Source: Methanocaldococcus lauensis (lineage in GTDB: Archaea; AGJL01; Methanococci; Methanococcales; Methanocaldococcaceae). From it: 64,000 bases of DNA. A model generated the notes under the pieces. The model was not told the origin of the DNA. It searched no databases and saw only the letters and a list, made by a program, of their open reading frames with translations. The stretch lies in NCBI GenBank assembly GCA_902827205.1, contig LR792634.1, forward strand, positions 620,001-684,000. Reading direction: 5' to 3'. The position numbers and the translations under genes were made by a program. This document shows positions 57,542 to 64,000 of the stretch, one piece after another; positions within the stretch are counted from its first letter, which is position 1; each line of letters begins with the position of its first letter.

Positions 57542-58849
57542 TTAGAGCATCTCTTTAACTTTCTTAATGAGCATCTTCAATATCTCTCTGTCTGGTAAAA
57601 CGCCTTCTGGAGGATCAATAACTTTTCTTAATTTAATTGGAACACCATCCATTCTATATGCTGTTCCTTCAACTTCAACTCCAGCAATTGCTGGGGGGAT
57701 TATAATATTCGCTAATTGAGTTGTTGGAGTTTCATGAGGTTCTATACATACTAATGGTATTTTTGCCATGTGTTTTACAGCTTTTTGTGGGAAGTGAGCC
57801 CCTGGGTCTGAAGCAATATTTAACATCATGTCAGTTTCTCCTCTTTGTAATAAATCGTTAGCTGTAGTCTCTCCAGGATTGTATCTTGGGTAACCTCTTG
57901 AGAAATCAATGCCAAATGGATAACCTGTAACCCAAGTTAAGACCTGGTTGAATCCATTTACGTTGTAGTGACCTCTCATTGGCATTAATCCGAATTTTGT
58001 ATATGCATTTAAATCAATTACTAATTGAATAGCATTATCAATGTTTCTATGCTTACCCCTTGTCATTGTTACTCCCATTGCGAAAAACAACTCTCCAAAC
58101 TGAGCATTTTTACAAATTTCAACTGCCTCATAGATTAAATCAACTGGAACTCCAGCGACTCTATCAACTTGTAATTCAAATCCTTTTAACACTGCTCTCA
58201 TTGCACTAACTAATTCATAATCTTTGTGGGGTTCAACCTGTAAGTGTATATCAGCCAATTTCGCAGTATCTGTCTCTCTTGGGTCTACAACAATCATAGT
58301 TCTGTCTTCTCTTCCTCTTTCTCTGAAAAATCCTCTTGCAAATATTGAATATCTACTCATGTGTCTTGGGTGGGCGTGCATTGGATTACTTCCCCAAAAT
58401 ATAACTACATCAGCTCTGTTTTTAACTTCTCCTAATGTACAAACTGGGTATCCTACATCCTGCAATGCCATAACTGAAGGTCCGTGTCAAACACTTGCTG
58501 TATTGTCAATAACTGCCCCAACTAATTCAGCTAACTCAACTCCATACATTTGTGAATGACATTCAGTTGCACTCCATCCATAAATTAAAGGTAAGGATGA
58601 TTCAACTAATAATCTTGCAGTCTCTTCAATTGCTGTATCATAACCAACTTTTTTGAAATCATCTTTTTTGTTCTCTCTCATTAAAGGTTCAGTATATCTA
58701 ACAGCCCCCTCGAAGTGCATAAACTTTGCATTTCCAATTCTACAAGCATGTCTTGTCCCTACTATGTGGTTATCTTCAACTAATATCTCTAAATCATCAC
58801 ATAATGTCGCACAAAATGGGCATACTACATTTCTAACGACTTTTACCAT
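57542..58849 (-). CDS. fwuB: Tungsten formylmethanofuran dehydrogenase subunit B (selenoprotein)
   Basis: Catalytic molybdopterin subunit of the enzyme that fixes CO2 as formylmethanofuran, the first step of methanogenesis. Translating through an in-frame TGA at 58489-58487 gives 435 residues: [20 protein letters not shown] (4Fe-4S motif), [19 protein letters not shown], then DNTASV[15 protein letters not shown] and [18 protein letters not shown]. Sec replaces the Cys that binds the metal. A SECIS lies in the 3' UTR. FdhA is excluded by length and by this N-terminus. Start follows GGTGAGTAAAT; vhuB is immediately upstream. Confidence 0.95.
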
Positions 58850-58881
58850 ATTTACTCACCTAATATTATATATTATTCTAT

Positions 58882-60054
58882 TTACTTAAGTGTTAAAACA
58901 TTCTTTTTTTCAGCCTCAGCGCAGGAGAGGCAGAGGAGGCACATTACGCAGTAACCTTTTAATGGAAGTTTTTTACTCTTAGTGAGTCTTAGTGTCTTCA
59001 TTGGGCAGACTTCGACACATTTTCCACATTTATCACAGAGGTAAGGGCTGAATTCGATTCTGTTGTATTCCTTACCATTATGTTCTATTTTACCCAACTT
59101 TAAAGCACCAGTTGGGCAAGCTACAGTACATGCTCCACAGACAATACACATTCTAACTTCTTTCTTCTCTTCATCTACGACTATTGCCTCAGTAGGACAG
59201 ACAGATGCACATTTCTTCAATACATCGAAATCTTCTTCTACAATAACTAAACCTTCGTCAGTTATCGGATGTGGAGAAGCTAATTTAACATCCAACTCTA
59301 AAGCATCGACTGGACAGATATTTACACATAGCTTACAAGCGGGACATGATTTTGGTGGAACAACAACCATATTTTCCTCATCAACCTTAATCATATCTCC
59401 TGGACAGATTTCAACACACTTTAGACAGTAAATACATTTTTCTGCATCAACATCAAATTTCTTAACTTCTTTTCTTCTCTTCTTAGGTATCTTACCCGCT
59501 ACAAATATCGCATTCCACGGACATGTTTGGGCACAAATACTGCAGTAAATACACTTACTTTTATCAATAACTGCCTTGTTATCTTTTAGTGTTATTGCAT
59601 CTACTGGACACTCTGGAACACAGATTCCACAGCCTACACAAGCATCTGTAACTGCTATCGGTTCTTTCGGAGCTTTAACTTCTTTCTTAGGTTTGTCTAT
59701 AATTCCTGGTAAGGATATTATTTCAATTGGACAAACCTCTATACATTTTTGACATAAAACGCAATGTCCTTTTGAGTAAGGAAATTCATCGTCAACCTTC
59801 TTAATTCCTACAGGACATACCTCCGCACATTGCCCACACTTCTCACACTTATGAGCTAAGTAATTAACTCTCTTCACAGTTTTTCCTTCAATCTCTATCT
59901 CTTCCTCTACTAACGCCCCTGTCGGGCATACATTTACACACTGCATGCATAAATTACATACCTTAAAACTATCTATATCTATCGCCTTTGTCGGACATTC
60001 TGCTTGGCATGCATAGCAAACTAAACATGCTTCTTTTTGTATGGTTATGCTCAT
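58882..60054 (-). CDS. vhuB: Polyferredoxin VhuB
   Basis: A 390-residue electron carrier with about twelve 4Fe-4S motifs. CxxCxxCxxxCP patterns recur every 30-40 residues: [60 protein letters not shown] and so on to [12 protein letters not shown]. It belongs to the F420-nonreducing hydrogenase cluster. ATG at 60054 follows GAGGAGGATGTGAT, one of the strongest ribosome sites in the window, in keeping with an abundant protein. No Sec codon. Confidence 0.94.
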   Translation of the reverse strand: MSITIQKEACLVCYACQAECPTKAIDIDSFKVCNLCMQCVNVCPTGALVEEEIEIEGKTVKRVNYLAHKCEKCGQCAEVCPVGIKKVDDEFPYSKGHCVLCQKCIEVCPIEIISLPGIIDKPKKEVKAPKEPIAVTDACVGCGICVPECPVDAITLKDNKAVIDKSKCIYCSICAQTCPWNAIFVAGKIPKKRRKEVKKFDVDAEKCIYCLKCVEICPGDMIKVDEENMVVVPPKSCPACKLCVNICPVDALELDVKLASPHPITDEGLVIVEEDFDVLKKCASVCPTEAIVVDEEKKEVRMCIVCGACTVACPTGALKLGKIEHNGKEYNRIEFSPYLCDKCGKCVEVCPMKTLRLTKSKKLPLKGYCVMCLLCLSCAEAEKKNVLTLK

Positions 60055-60084
60055 AATTATCACATCCTCCTCGAAAGATTTTGA

Positions 60085-60133
60085 GCTAAAACCCCTAAAA
60101 GGATTTTAGCATAATCCCCATGCGTAAGGGGAT
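60085..60133 (-). other. Two extra hairpins in the vhuU-vhuB gap
   Basis: GCTAAAA (60085-60091) pairs with TTTTAGC (60104-60110), and ATCCCC (60114-60119) with GGGGAT (60128-60133). They stand between the vhuU SECIS and the vhuB ribosome site. They could insulate or help end SECIS action, or compete with the long-range pairing proposed for 60103-60124. Purely structural observation. Confidence 0.55.
60103..60124 (-). other. vhuU 3'-UTR segment partly complementary to the region around its UGA
   Basis: On the plus strand this reads ATTTTAGCATAATCCCCATG then CG. The vhuU sense strand around the Sec codon contains the same words in the same order: TTTTA, GCATA, ATCC, CATG, CG, separated by 3, 2, 8 and 2 extra bases. 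The UGA (60246-60244) is in the 8-base gap. The UTR could therefore form five short helices flanking and bulging out the UGA. Weaker than the fwuB case; chance is possible. Confidence 0.4.
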
Positions 60134-60136
60134 AAT

Positions 60137-60172
60137 AGCTCACAACCTCCCAAAAGGGTTCGGTTGTGAGCT
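60137..60172 (-). promoter_or_regulatory. SECIS element of vhuU
   Basis: On the mRNA strand: stem AGCTCACAACC, GAA, CCC, loop TTTT, GGG, A, closing stem GGTTGTGAGCT (11 bp perfect). The first stem base is part of the vhuU stop codon, so the SECIS begins at once after the reading frame. Same core as the fwuB and vhuD elements with an unrelated outer stem. Confidence 0.95.
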
Positions 60173-60324
60173 TATTCTTTTATAACTTCAATAATTTTTT
60201 CTCCTTTCTTATCTTTTACTATTATGTGTGCCGCACATGAATATCAAGGATCATATGCTCTTAAAACGATCTCTATTAAGTTTAATTTAGCCTCATCAAC
60301 TTTTACTGTGCTTTTTTCAGCCAT
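60172..60324 (-). CDS. vhuU: VhuU selenopeptide of F420-nonreducing hydrogenase
   Basis: A 50-residue subunit reading MAEKSTVKVDEAKLNLIEIV, LRAYDP-Sec-YSCAAHIIVK, ending EVIKE. It supplies the C-terminal metal-binding motif DP(U)xxCxxH of the NiFe large subunit, which in most hydrogenases belongs to the large subunit itself. Sec is codon 27 (UGA at 60246-60244). ATG 60324 is preceded by GGTGATGAGT; ATG 60330 is an alternative. VhuA, encoded just upstream, lacks that motif, so the two form the split active site. Confidence 0.95.
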
Positions 60325-60407
60325 ACTCATCACCACAATTATTATACTATATTAAAATGGTAATAAGATAAATAGGATGAGCGTAATTCTAAATTTTCCA
60401 AAAAGTT

Positions 60408-61664
60408 TTATTTAAATATTTCTTTAGCTGCCTGTTGAATTGCTTTTTCCATTGTAGGAACATTATGCGTTGATGCTACTATCATGTTTGCCTTAACAAC
60501 AATTCCATTCTCATCAGTTTCATAATTGTGTATTAAAACCCCTCTTGGGGCATATACTACCCCTACACCGTTTCCTGCTTTAGGTTCTACCTCTGCTTTT
60601 ATATCATCAGACGTTATGTCATTATCTTCTAACAATATCTTTGCTTTTTCACACGCCTTAACAAGTTCTATTAATCTTGCATGATGATATGCTAATGATT
60701 GATTTGCTGGAAATCCAAAAATATCAAAGAATTCTTTTCTATATTCCTCAGCTAAATCAGTTTCCATTGAATCACAGACATTTAACATTGATAATGGGCC
60801 TACTCTATAAATTCCTTCAGGATATCCAACTTTTTTATAAAATGGATGCTTAACATAGTTGTATGAAACTACGTGTTCCCCAATATAATCTAAATATTCA
60901 TTAGGTTTAAATTCTACTTTCTCTTTTCCATCAGGAGATAAGAATCTTAAAGTTCCATCATAAACATTATGTTTTCCATCTTTAACTAAACCCAAATACC
61001 ATGTGTCTATAACTCCTAATGTTTTTATTAAGTCCATATACTGTTCGTTTAATTTCTTTATTAATTCTACCCCATTTTTGGCATATTCTATCATTCTATC
61101 TATATCTTTTAGTAGCTCATCTCTCTCTTCCTCAGTTAATCTTTTTGCTTGCCCTCCTGGAATCCCAGTAACTGGATGAATTGCTTTCCCTCCAATCATT
61201 TCAACAATTTTCTGTCCAAATTTTCTCAATTCAATTGCCTGTTTTGCAACTTTTGGAGCTTTATCTATAACTCCTATTACATTTCTTATCTTAGGATCAG
61301 CATCTACTCCAAGAACAAAATCAGGAGCTGCTAAAAAGTAGAAGTGCAAAGCATGACTATGAATTATATTACCAATATTCATTAATTCTCTTAATTTTTT
61401 TGCTGGCTCAGGAATTTCTACATCCCAAGCGTTATCAACAGCCTTAACACTTGCTAAATGGTGAGGAGTTTGACAAATTCCACAGATTCTTGGAACAATT
61501 CTTGGCACTTCCTCAGCAGGTCTTCCCACAACAAATTGCTCAAAACCTCTTAATGCAGTTATATGTAATTTAACATCCTTAGGATTACCATTTTCATCTA
61601 AAGTTATAGTTACTTTTCCGTGACCTTCTAACCTTGATAGGGGTTCAATTACTATTTTCCCCAT
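60408..61664 (-). CDS. vhuA: F420-nonreducing hydrogenase large subunit VhuA
   Basis: NiFe hydrogenase large subunit that oxidises H2 for electron bifurcation through HdrABC. The 418-residue protein starts MGKIVIEPLSRLEGHGKVTI, has the N-terminal Ni-ligand motif RICGICQTPHHLAS, and ends STHNVPTMEKAIQQAAKEIF without the usual C-terminal DPCxxCxxH. The missing ligands come from VhuU, 84 bases downstream. ATG at 61664 follows AGGGTGAATTT. Confidence 0.96.
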   Translation of the reverse strand: MGKIVIEPLSRLEGHGKVTITLDENGNPKDVKLHITALRGFEQFVVGRPAEEVPRIVPRICGICQTPHHLASVKAVDNAWDVEIPEPAKKLRELMNIGNIIHSHALHFYFLAAPDFVLGVDADPKIRNVIGVIDKAPKVAKQAIELRKFGQKIVEMIGGKAIHPVTGIPGGQAKRLTEEERDELLKDIDRMIEYAKNGVELIKKLNEQYMDLIKTLGVIDTWYLGLVKDGKHNVYDGTLRFLSPDGKEKVEFKPNEYLDYIGEHVVSYNYVKHPFYKKVGYPEGIYRVGPLSMLNVCDSMETDLAEEYRKEFFDIFGFPANQSLAYHHARLIELVKACEKAKILLEDNDITSDDIKAEVEPKAGNGVGVVYAPRGVLIHNYETDENGIVVKANMIVASTHNVPTMEKAIQQAAKEIFK

Positions 61665-61692
61665 AAATTCACCCTTGTTTAGTTTATTTAAA

Positions 61693-62550
61693 TTATTTTA
61701 CCTTTCTATTAATTAATGCAGATGCTAATGTAAATCTATTTAATAGAGCTACTTTATCAGATATTTCTAAAGCGGCTTCTCCAGCGTTAGCCAAAACATT
61801 TGCCGCATTTGCACCTAAATCTAAGGATTTATCTGTCTTTCCATAACATCCTCTACAAGGAACTCCTGCCTTAGGACACTTTGCCCCACAACCAGCTCTT
61901 GTAGCGAATCCTAAACATGTGTAACCTTGCTCAAATAGACATTTTTCTGGATCTGGCTTTCCTTCAAATGTTCTTTTGAATTTTTCAGGAAATACATTTT
62001 CTTTCTTTCTTGGACATTCATCACATACAATTTTTGTTGGTAATTTTGGTTCTTCTCCATTCAATAAAGCTATAATGGCATCAGCGATCATTTTTGGTGT
62101 TGGTGGGCATCCTGGAATTACATAATCGACTTTTATGTAATCACTTATTGGCTTAACATAATCTTTTAAAGCCGGAATTTCTTCAGAAGGAATTTCTCCT
62201 TTATTATCAGTTGAATCAGTTGAATATACCGTATTTAATAATTCTTCTTTTGTATATAAGTTAGCCAATCCTGGAATACCTCCATAAGCGGCACATGTTC
62301 CCCAAGCAATAACAATTTTTGATTTTTCTCTTATTTCATGAAGTAGATGCTCATCATGCTCATTCCTAACTCCACCCTCAACTAAAAACACATCTATTCC
62401 TTCAGGAATTTCTTTTGGATCTGCAATTATTGGGGCATAGACTATCTCTAAATTTGGCAATACATCTAATAACTTTTCATGTAAGTCTAACAATGATATG
62501 TGGCATCCTGAACATCCACATAACTGTATCATTCCAACTTTAACTGCCAA
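61693..62550 (-). CDS. vhuG: F420-nonreducing hydrogenase small subunit VhuG
   Basis: Electron-transfer subunit. The protein (about 285 residues) has MIQLCGCSGCHISLLDLHEK with proximal-cluster Cys, VEGGVRNEHDEHLLHEIREK, AWGTCAAYGGIPG, PGCPPTPKMI and the cluster-rich end RAGCGAKCPKAGVPCRGCYG. I take TTG at 62550 as start because GGTGATTACC sits right before it; GTG at 62559 is the other option. Follows vhuD in the operon. Confidence 0.94.
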   Translation of the reverse strand: MAVKVGMIQLCGCSGCHISLLDLHEKLLDVLPNLEIVYAPIIADPKEIPEGIDVFLVEGGVRNEHDEHLLHEIREKSKIVIAWGTCAAYGGIPGLANLYTKEELLNTVYSTDSTDNKGEIPSEEIPALKDYVKPISDYIKVDYVIPGCPPTPKMIADAIIALLNGEEPKLPTKIVCDECPRKKENVFPEKFKRTFEGKPDPEKCLFEQGYTCLGFATRAGCGAKCPKAGVPCRGCYGKTDKSLDLGANAANVLANAGEAALEISDKVALLNRFTLASALINRKVK

Positions 62551-62590
62551 GGTAATCACCCTAAAAACTTTAAAAAATTTTATTTAAATT

Positions 62591-62673
62591 GCCGGAGAAC
62601 CCCTCACATAGGGGCGGTTGTTCTCTCGGTCCCTTTCGGGTTCCCGAGAGAACTCATCCCTTTAATCTCCGGC
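62591..62673 (-). promoter_or_regulatory. Structured vhuD 3' UTR: outer stem enclosing the SECIS and a second hairpin
   Basis: GCCGGAGA (62591-62598) pairs with TCTCCGGC (62666-62673), 8 bp. The loop holds the SECIS (62620-62653) and a hairpin CCCCT-N5-AGGGG at about 62600-62614. Together this makes a three-way junction that spans the UTR from the vhuD stop almost to vhuG. No other SECIS here is enclosed like this. Confidence 0.7.
62620..62653 (-). promoter_or_regulatory. SECIS element of vhuD
   Basis: On the mRNA strand: stem GTTCTCTCGG, GAA, CCC, loop GAAA, GGG, A, closing stem CCGAGAGAAC (10 bp perfect). The loop GAAA is a GNRA tetraloop. It starts about 22 bases after the vhuD stop codon. 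Confidence 0.95.
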
Positions 62674-62674
62674 T

Positions 62675-63082
62675 TTACTGAGCTTTGAGAGGGTTAGGTC
62701 CTAACTTTTTAACTCTTTCAGTCATTTCATTAGCTGCGGCAACGAATTTATCTGCCTCGGCAGCAGACATGAAAAACATTTCTATTCTCTCTCCACCAAT
62801 ACCTAACTCATCTAATAATTTTTTAGCGAACCTAACCCTCTCTTCGGCCTTAAAATTTCCTGTTTCATAAACACATTCTCCTTTTTTACATCCTGCAACC
62901 ATAACGGCATCGGCTCCCTTTTGGAAGGCCCTTAATGCATAAGTAATGTCAAACTTACCTGTGCAAGGGAGCCTAACGATTCTTACGGTTGCAGGATATT
63001 GCATTTTACTGGTTCCTGCCAAGTCTGCAGCCCCATATCCTCATTGATAGCAACAGAATGCAATTATTATTGGATCACTCAT
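62675..63082 (-). CDS. vhuD: VhuD selenoprotein, hydrogenase-Hdr linker
   Basis: Small iron-sulfur protein (135 residues with Sec) that passes electrons from the Vhu hydrogenase to HdrA. Reading through TGA at 63043-63041 gives MSDPIIIAFCCYQ-Sec-GYGAADLAGTSKM, where the Sec replaces a cluster Cys of the MvhD family (C-C-x-x-C). Further Cys are in VRLPCTGKFD and AGCKKGECVY. The start at ATG 63082 follows GGGGATGTGT. A SECIS lies right behind the stop. Confidence 0.95.
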
Positions 63083-63187
63083 ACACATCCCCTTATAATT
63101 TGAATTTTATTAGTTTTAAATAGCGATCTATTAAATTAGTAAAGAGAAATTAGAAAGAGATAATTACGGGCACATGCCCTCCCATCA

Positions 63188-63220
63188 GCACCATCCTGGC
63201 AAAAAGCCTTCGGATGGTGC
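63188..63220 (-). promoter_or_regulatory. SECIS element of hdrA
   Basis: On the mRNA strand: stem GCACCATCC, GAA, GGC, loop TTTTT, GCC, A, closing stem GGATGGTGC (9 bp perfect). The inner pair is GGC/GCC instead of CCC/GGG, a compensating change that confirms the fold. It lies about 85 bases behind the hdrA stop. The Sec codon itself must be in the part of hdrA beyond 64000. Confidence 0.93.
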
Positions 63221-63241
63221 CTCATTTGGTATTTATCTACC

Positions 63242-63300
63242 CCCAATGTTGAGCTCATAACCTATGCCATAGTTATATGAATAGATGTGGAGCCTGTGCC
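63242..63300 (-). other. hdrA 3'-UTR segment holding reverse complement of hdrA-like coding text
   Basis: The plus strand at 63242-63268 translates as PNVELITYA, and at 63286-63300 as CGACA. Both look like HdrA: family members, as I remember them, have NVEL-TYSEV about 30-40 residues before a CTGCGAC(A/T)EVCP cluster. Since hdrA is on the minus strand, the transcribed UTR carries their complements, as in fwuB. The proposed targets lie outside the window. Within it, HdrA coding for KGCGACAGAC matches the second piece with two mismatches. Confidence 0.55.
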
Positions 63301-63303
63301 TTT

Positions 63304-64000
63304 TTAACTCTCTAATTTTTGGTGAGCTTCTAATACTCCATCAATAAATGAAATTATTTGCTCATCTCTGTAATATCTCAACTGCATAGCACCACTTGGA
63401 CATGCTCCAGCACATGCTCCACAACCTTTACAGGCAACATCATTAACTTGAGCTACTTTATGTCCATCTTTTTCTACATAAGTTATAGCATTATATGGAC
63501 ACATTTTAGCACAAACTTCACATCCTCCACAAATATCTTCATCAACAACTGCTCTAATCATCTCAATCTTAAACTCTCCCTGAGCCATTGGTATTGACAC
63601 TGCACTTGCAGCCCCTTTCGCTTGAGCAACTGTATCTGGAATGTCTTTTGGTCCTTGAGCAACTCCTGCAATTGCTACACCATCAACTTTTGTATTTACT
63701 GGAGCTAACTTTGGATGTAATTCTTTGAAGAATCCATCTGGACTTAATTCTATACCAAGCATTTTTGCTAATTTTGGATTGTCTGGTCTTGGTGATAATC
63801 CTGCTGACAATACAACTAAATCAGCTTCAATTTCTACAATTTCTCCTAACAATGTATCTTCTACTCTAACGATTAAGTTCTTTGTCTCTGGATCTTCCAT
63901 TATGCATGCTGGTCTTCCTCTAATGAACTTAACTCCAAACTGTTCCTGAGCTCTTCTGTAATACTCTTCATATCCTTTACCGAAAGCCCTGATATCCATA
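63304..64000 (-). CDS. hdrA: Heterodisulfide reductase subunit A, C-terminal part (runs off the right edge)
   Basis: FAD and multi-cluster protein that bifurcates electrons between ferredoxin and CoM-S-S-CoB. The visible 231 codons start inside the gene at MDIRAFGKGYEEYYRRAQEQ (typical HdrA text). They include LVVLSAGLSPRPDN and VDGVAIAGVAQGPKDIPDTV, then two 4Fe-4S sets: ICGGCEVCAKMCPYNAI and ACKGCGACAGACPSGAM. The ending is VLEAHQKLES. The FAD loop and the presumed Sec codon are outside. A SECIS follows the stop, so the gene very likely is a selenoprotein. Confidence 0.95.
   Translation of the reverse strand, partial: MDIRAFGKGYEEYYRRAQEQFGVKFIRGRPACIMEDPETKNLIVRVEDTLLGEIVEIEADLVVLSAGLSPRPDNPKLAKMLGIELSPDGFFKELHPKLAPVNTKVDGVAIAGVAQGPKDIPDTVAQAKGAASAVSIPMAQGEFKIEMIRAVVDEDICGGCEVCAKMCPYNAITYVEKDGHKVAQVNDVACKGCGACAGACPSGAMQLRYYRDEQIISFIDGVLEAHQKLES

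Noticed and set aside
58471-58489. A frameshift or two genes at the fwuB interruption
   Set aside because: The two parts are in the same frame with a single TGA between them, and a SECIS follows the gene, so this is Sec readthrough.
57542-58849. Formate dehydrogenase alpha (fdhA) as the identity of the UGA-containing gene
   Set aside because: The length of about 435 residues, the start [11 protein letters not shown] and the position behind vhuB fit formylmethanofuran dehydrogenase subunit B; FdhA is much longer.
1-64000. CRISPR arrays, rRNA or tRNA genes
   Set aside because: Reading through the intergenic parts showed no regular direct repeats with spacers and no cloverleaf or rRNA-like GC-rich stretch. 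In this AT-rich genome such genes would stand out.

Overview
The window is AT-rich archaeal DNA with Methanocaldococcus-type content and codon use. It carries O-phosphoseryl-tRNA synthetase, F420-dependent NADP reductase and a selenoprotein cluster hdrA-vhuD-vhuG-vhuA-vhuU-vhuB-fwuB. GGTGA-type ribosome binding sites are common. Gene blocks resemble several blocks remembered from M. jannaschii (MJ1322-1329, MJ1494-1504, MJ1190-1197) but are joined differently, so this looks like a related Methanocaldococcus species. That comparison is from memory; no search was run.

Layout. 1-4475: herA-mre11-rad50 DNA end-resection operon (minus; rad50 runs off the left edge). 4574-7920: MobB-like GTPase, ArsR regulator, DRG-type GTPase, methionine aminopeptidase. 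8097-9899: a decaying patch with a broken radical SAM gene and a broken OsmC gene around a small membrane protein. 9996-14386: TDT transporter, argB, DUF555 protein, sepS. 14400-14889: remnant of an IS607-type element. 15045-23838: SWIM protein, AAA ATPase with a HbYX-like tail, membrane serine protease, DUF192 protein, M20 hydrolase, a doubly damaged restriction-modification pair, npdG, RNase Z, a regulator and wecB.

24057-38602 is a type IV pilus or secretion locus. It has two large pilin-like proteins with near-identical leaders and N-termini, a prepilin peptidase, a GspE-like ATPase, a TadC-like membrane protein, several small pilin-like proteins and a 1024-residue membrane-anchored surface protein. 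38620-48692 combines two secreted substrate-binding proteins bearing dockerin repeats, a membrane-anchored cohesin-like protein, an ABC ATPase, a radical SAM protein, a ferredoxin and a CobN-like protein. I read it as a metal or tetrapyrrole uptake locus in which cohesin-dockerin pairing could hold the binding proteins at the cell surface.

48710-57312 holds thrS, an amino-acid permease and leuA. A 3.9-kb segment encoding a helicase-nuclease lies between permease and leuA, bounded by a perfect 38-bp direct repeat of the permease 3' end. This is the signature of site-specific integration.

57393-64000 encodes electron-bifurcation and CO2-reduction proteins. Three genes in view (fwuB, vhuU, vhuD) have in-frame UGA read as selenocysteine, and hdrA has a fourth SECIS. 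All four 3' regions carry the archaeal SECIS form: a stem, GAA opposite A, a 3-bp stem and a small loop. The most striking observation is that the fwuB 3' UTR also has 19-nt and 13-nt perfect complements, in nested order, to the coding sequence just after its UGA codon. The hdrA 3' UTR contains the reverse complement of HdrA-like coding sequence. UTR-to-coding pairing may therefore place SECIS next to the UGA.
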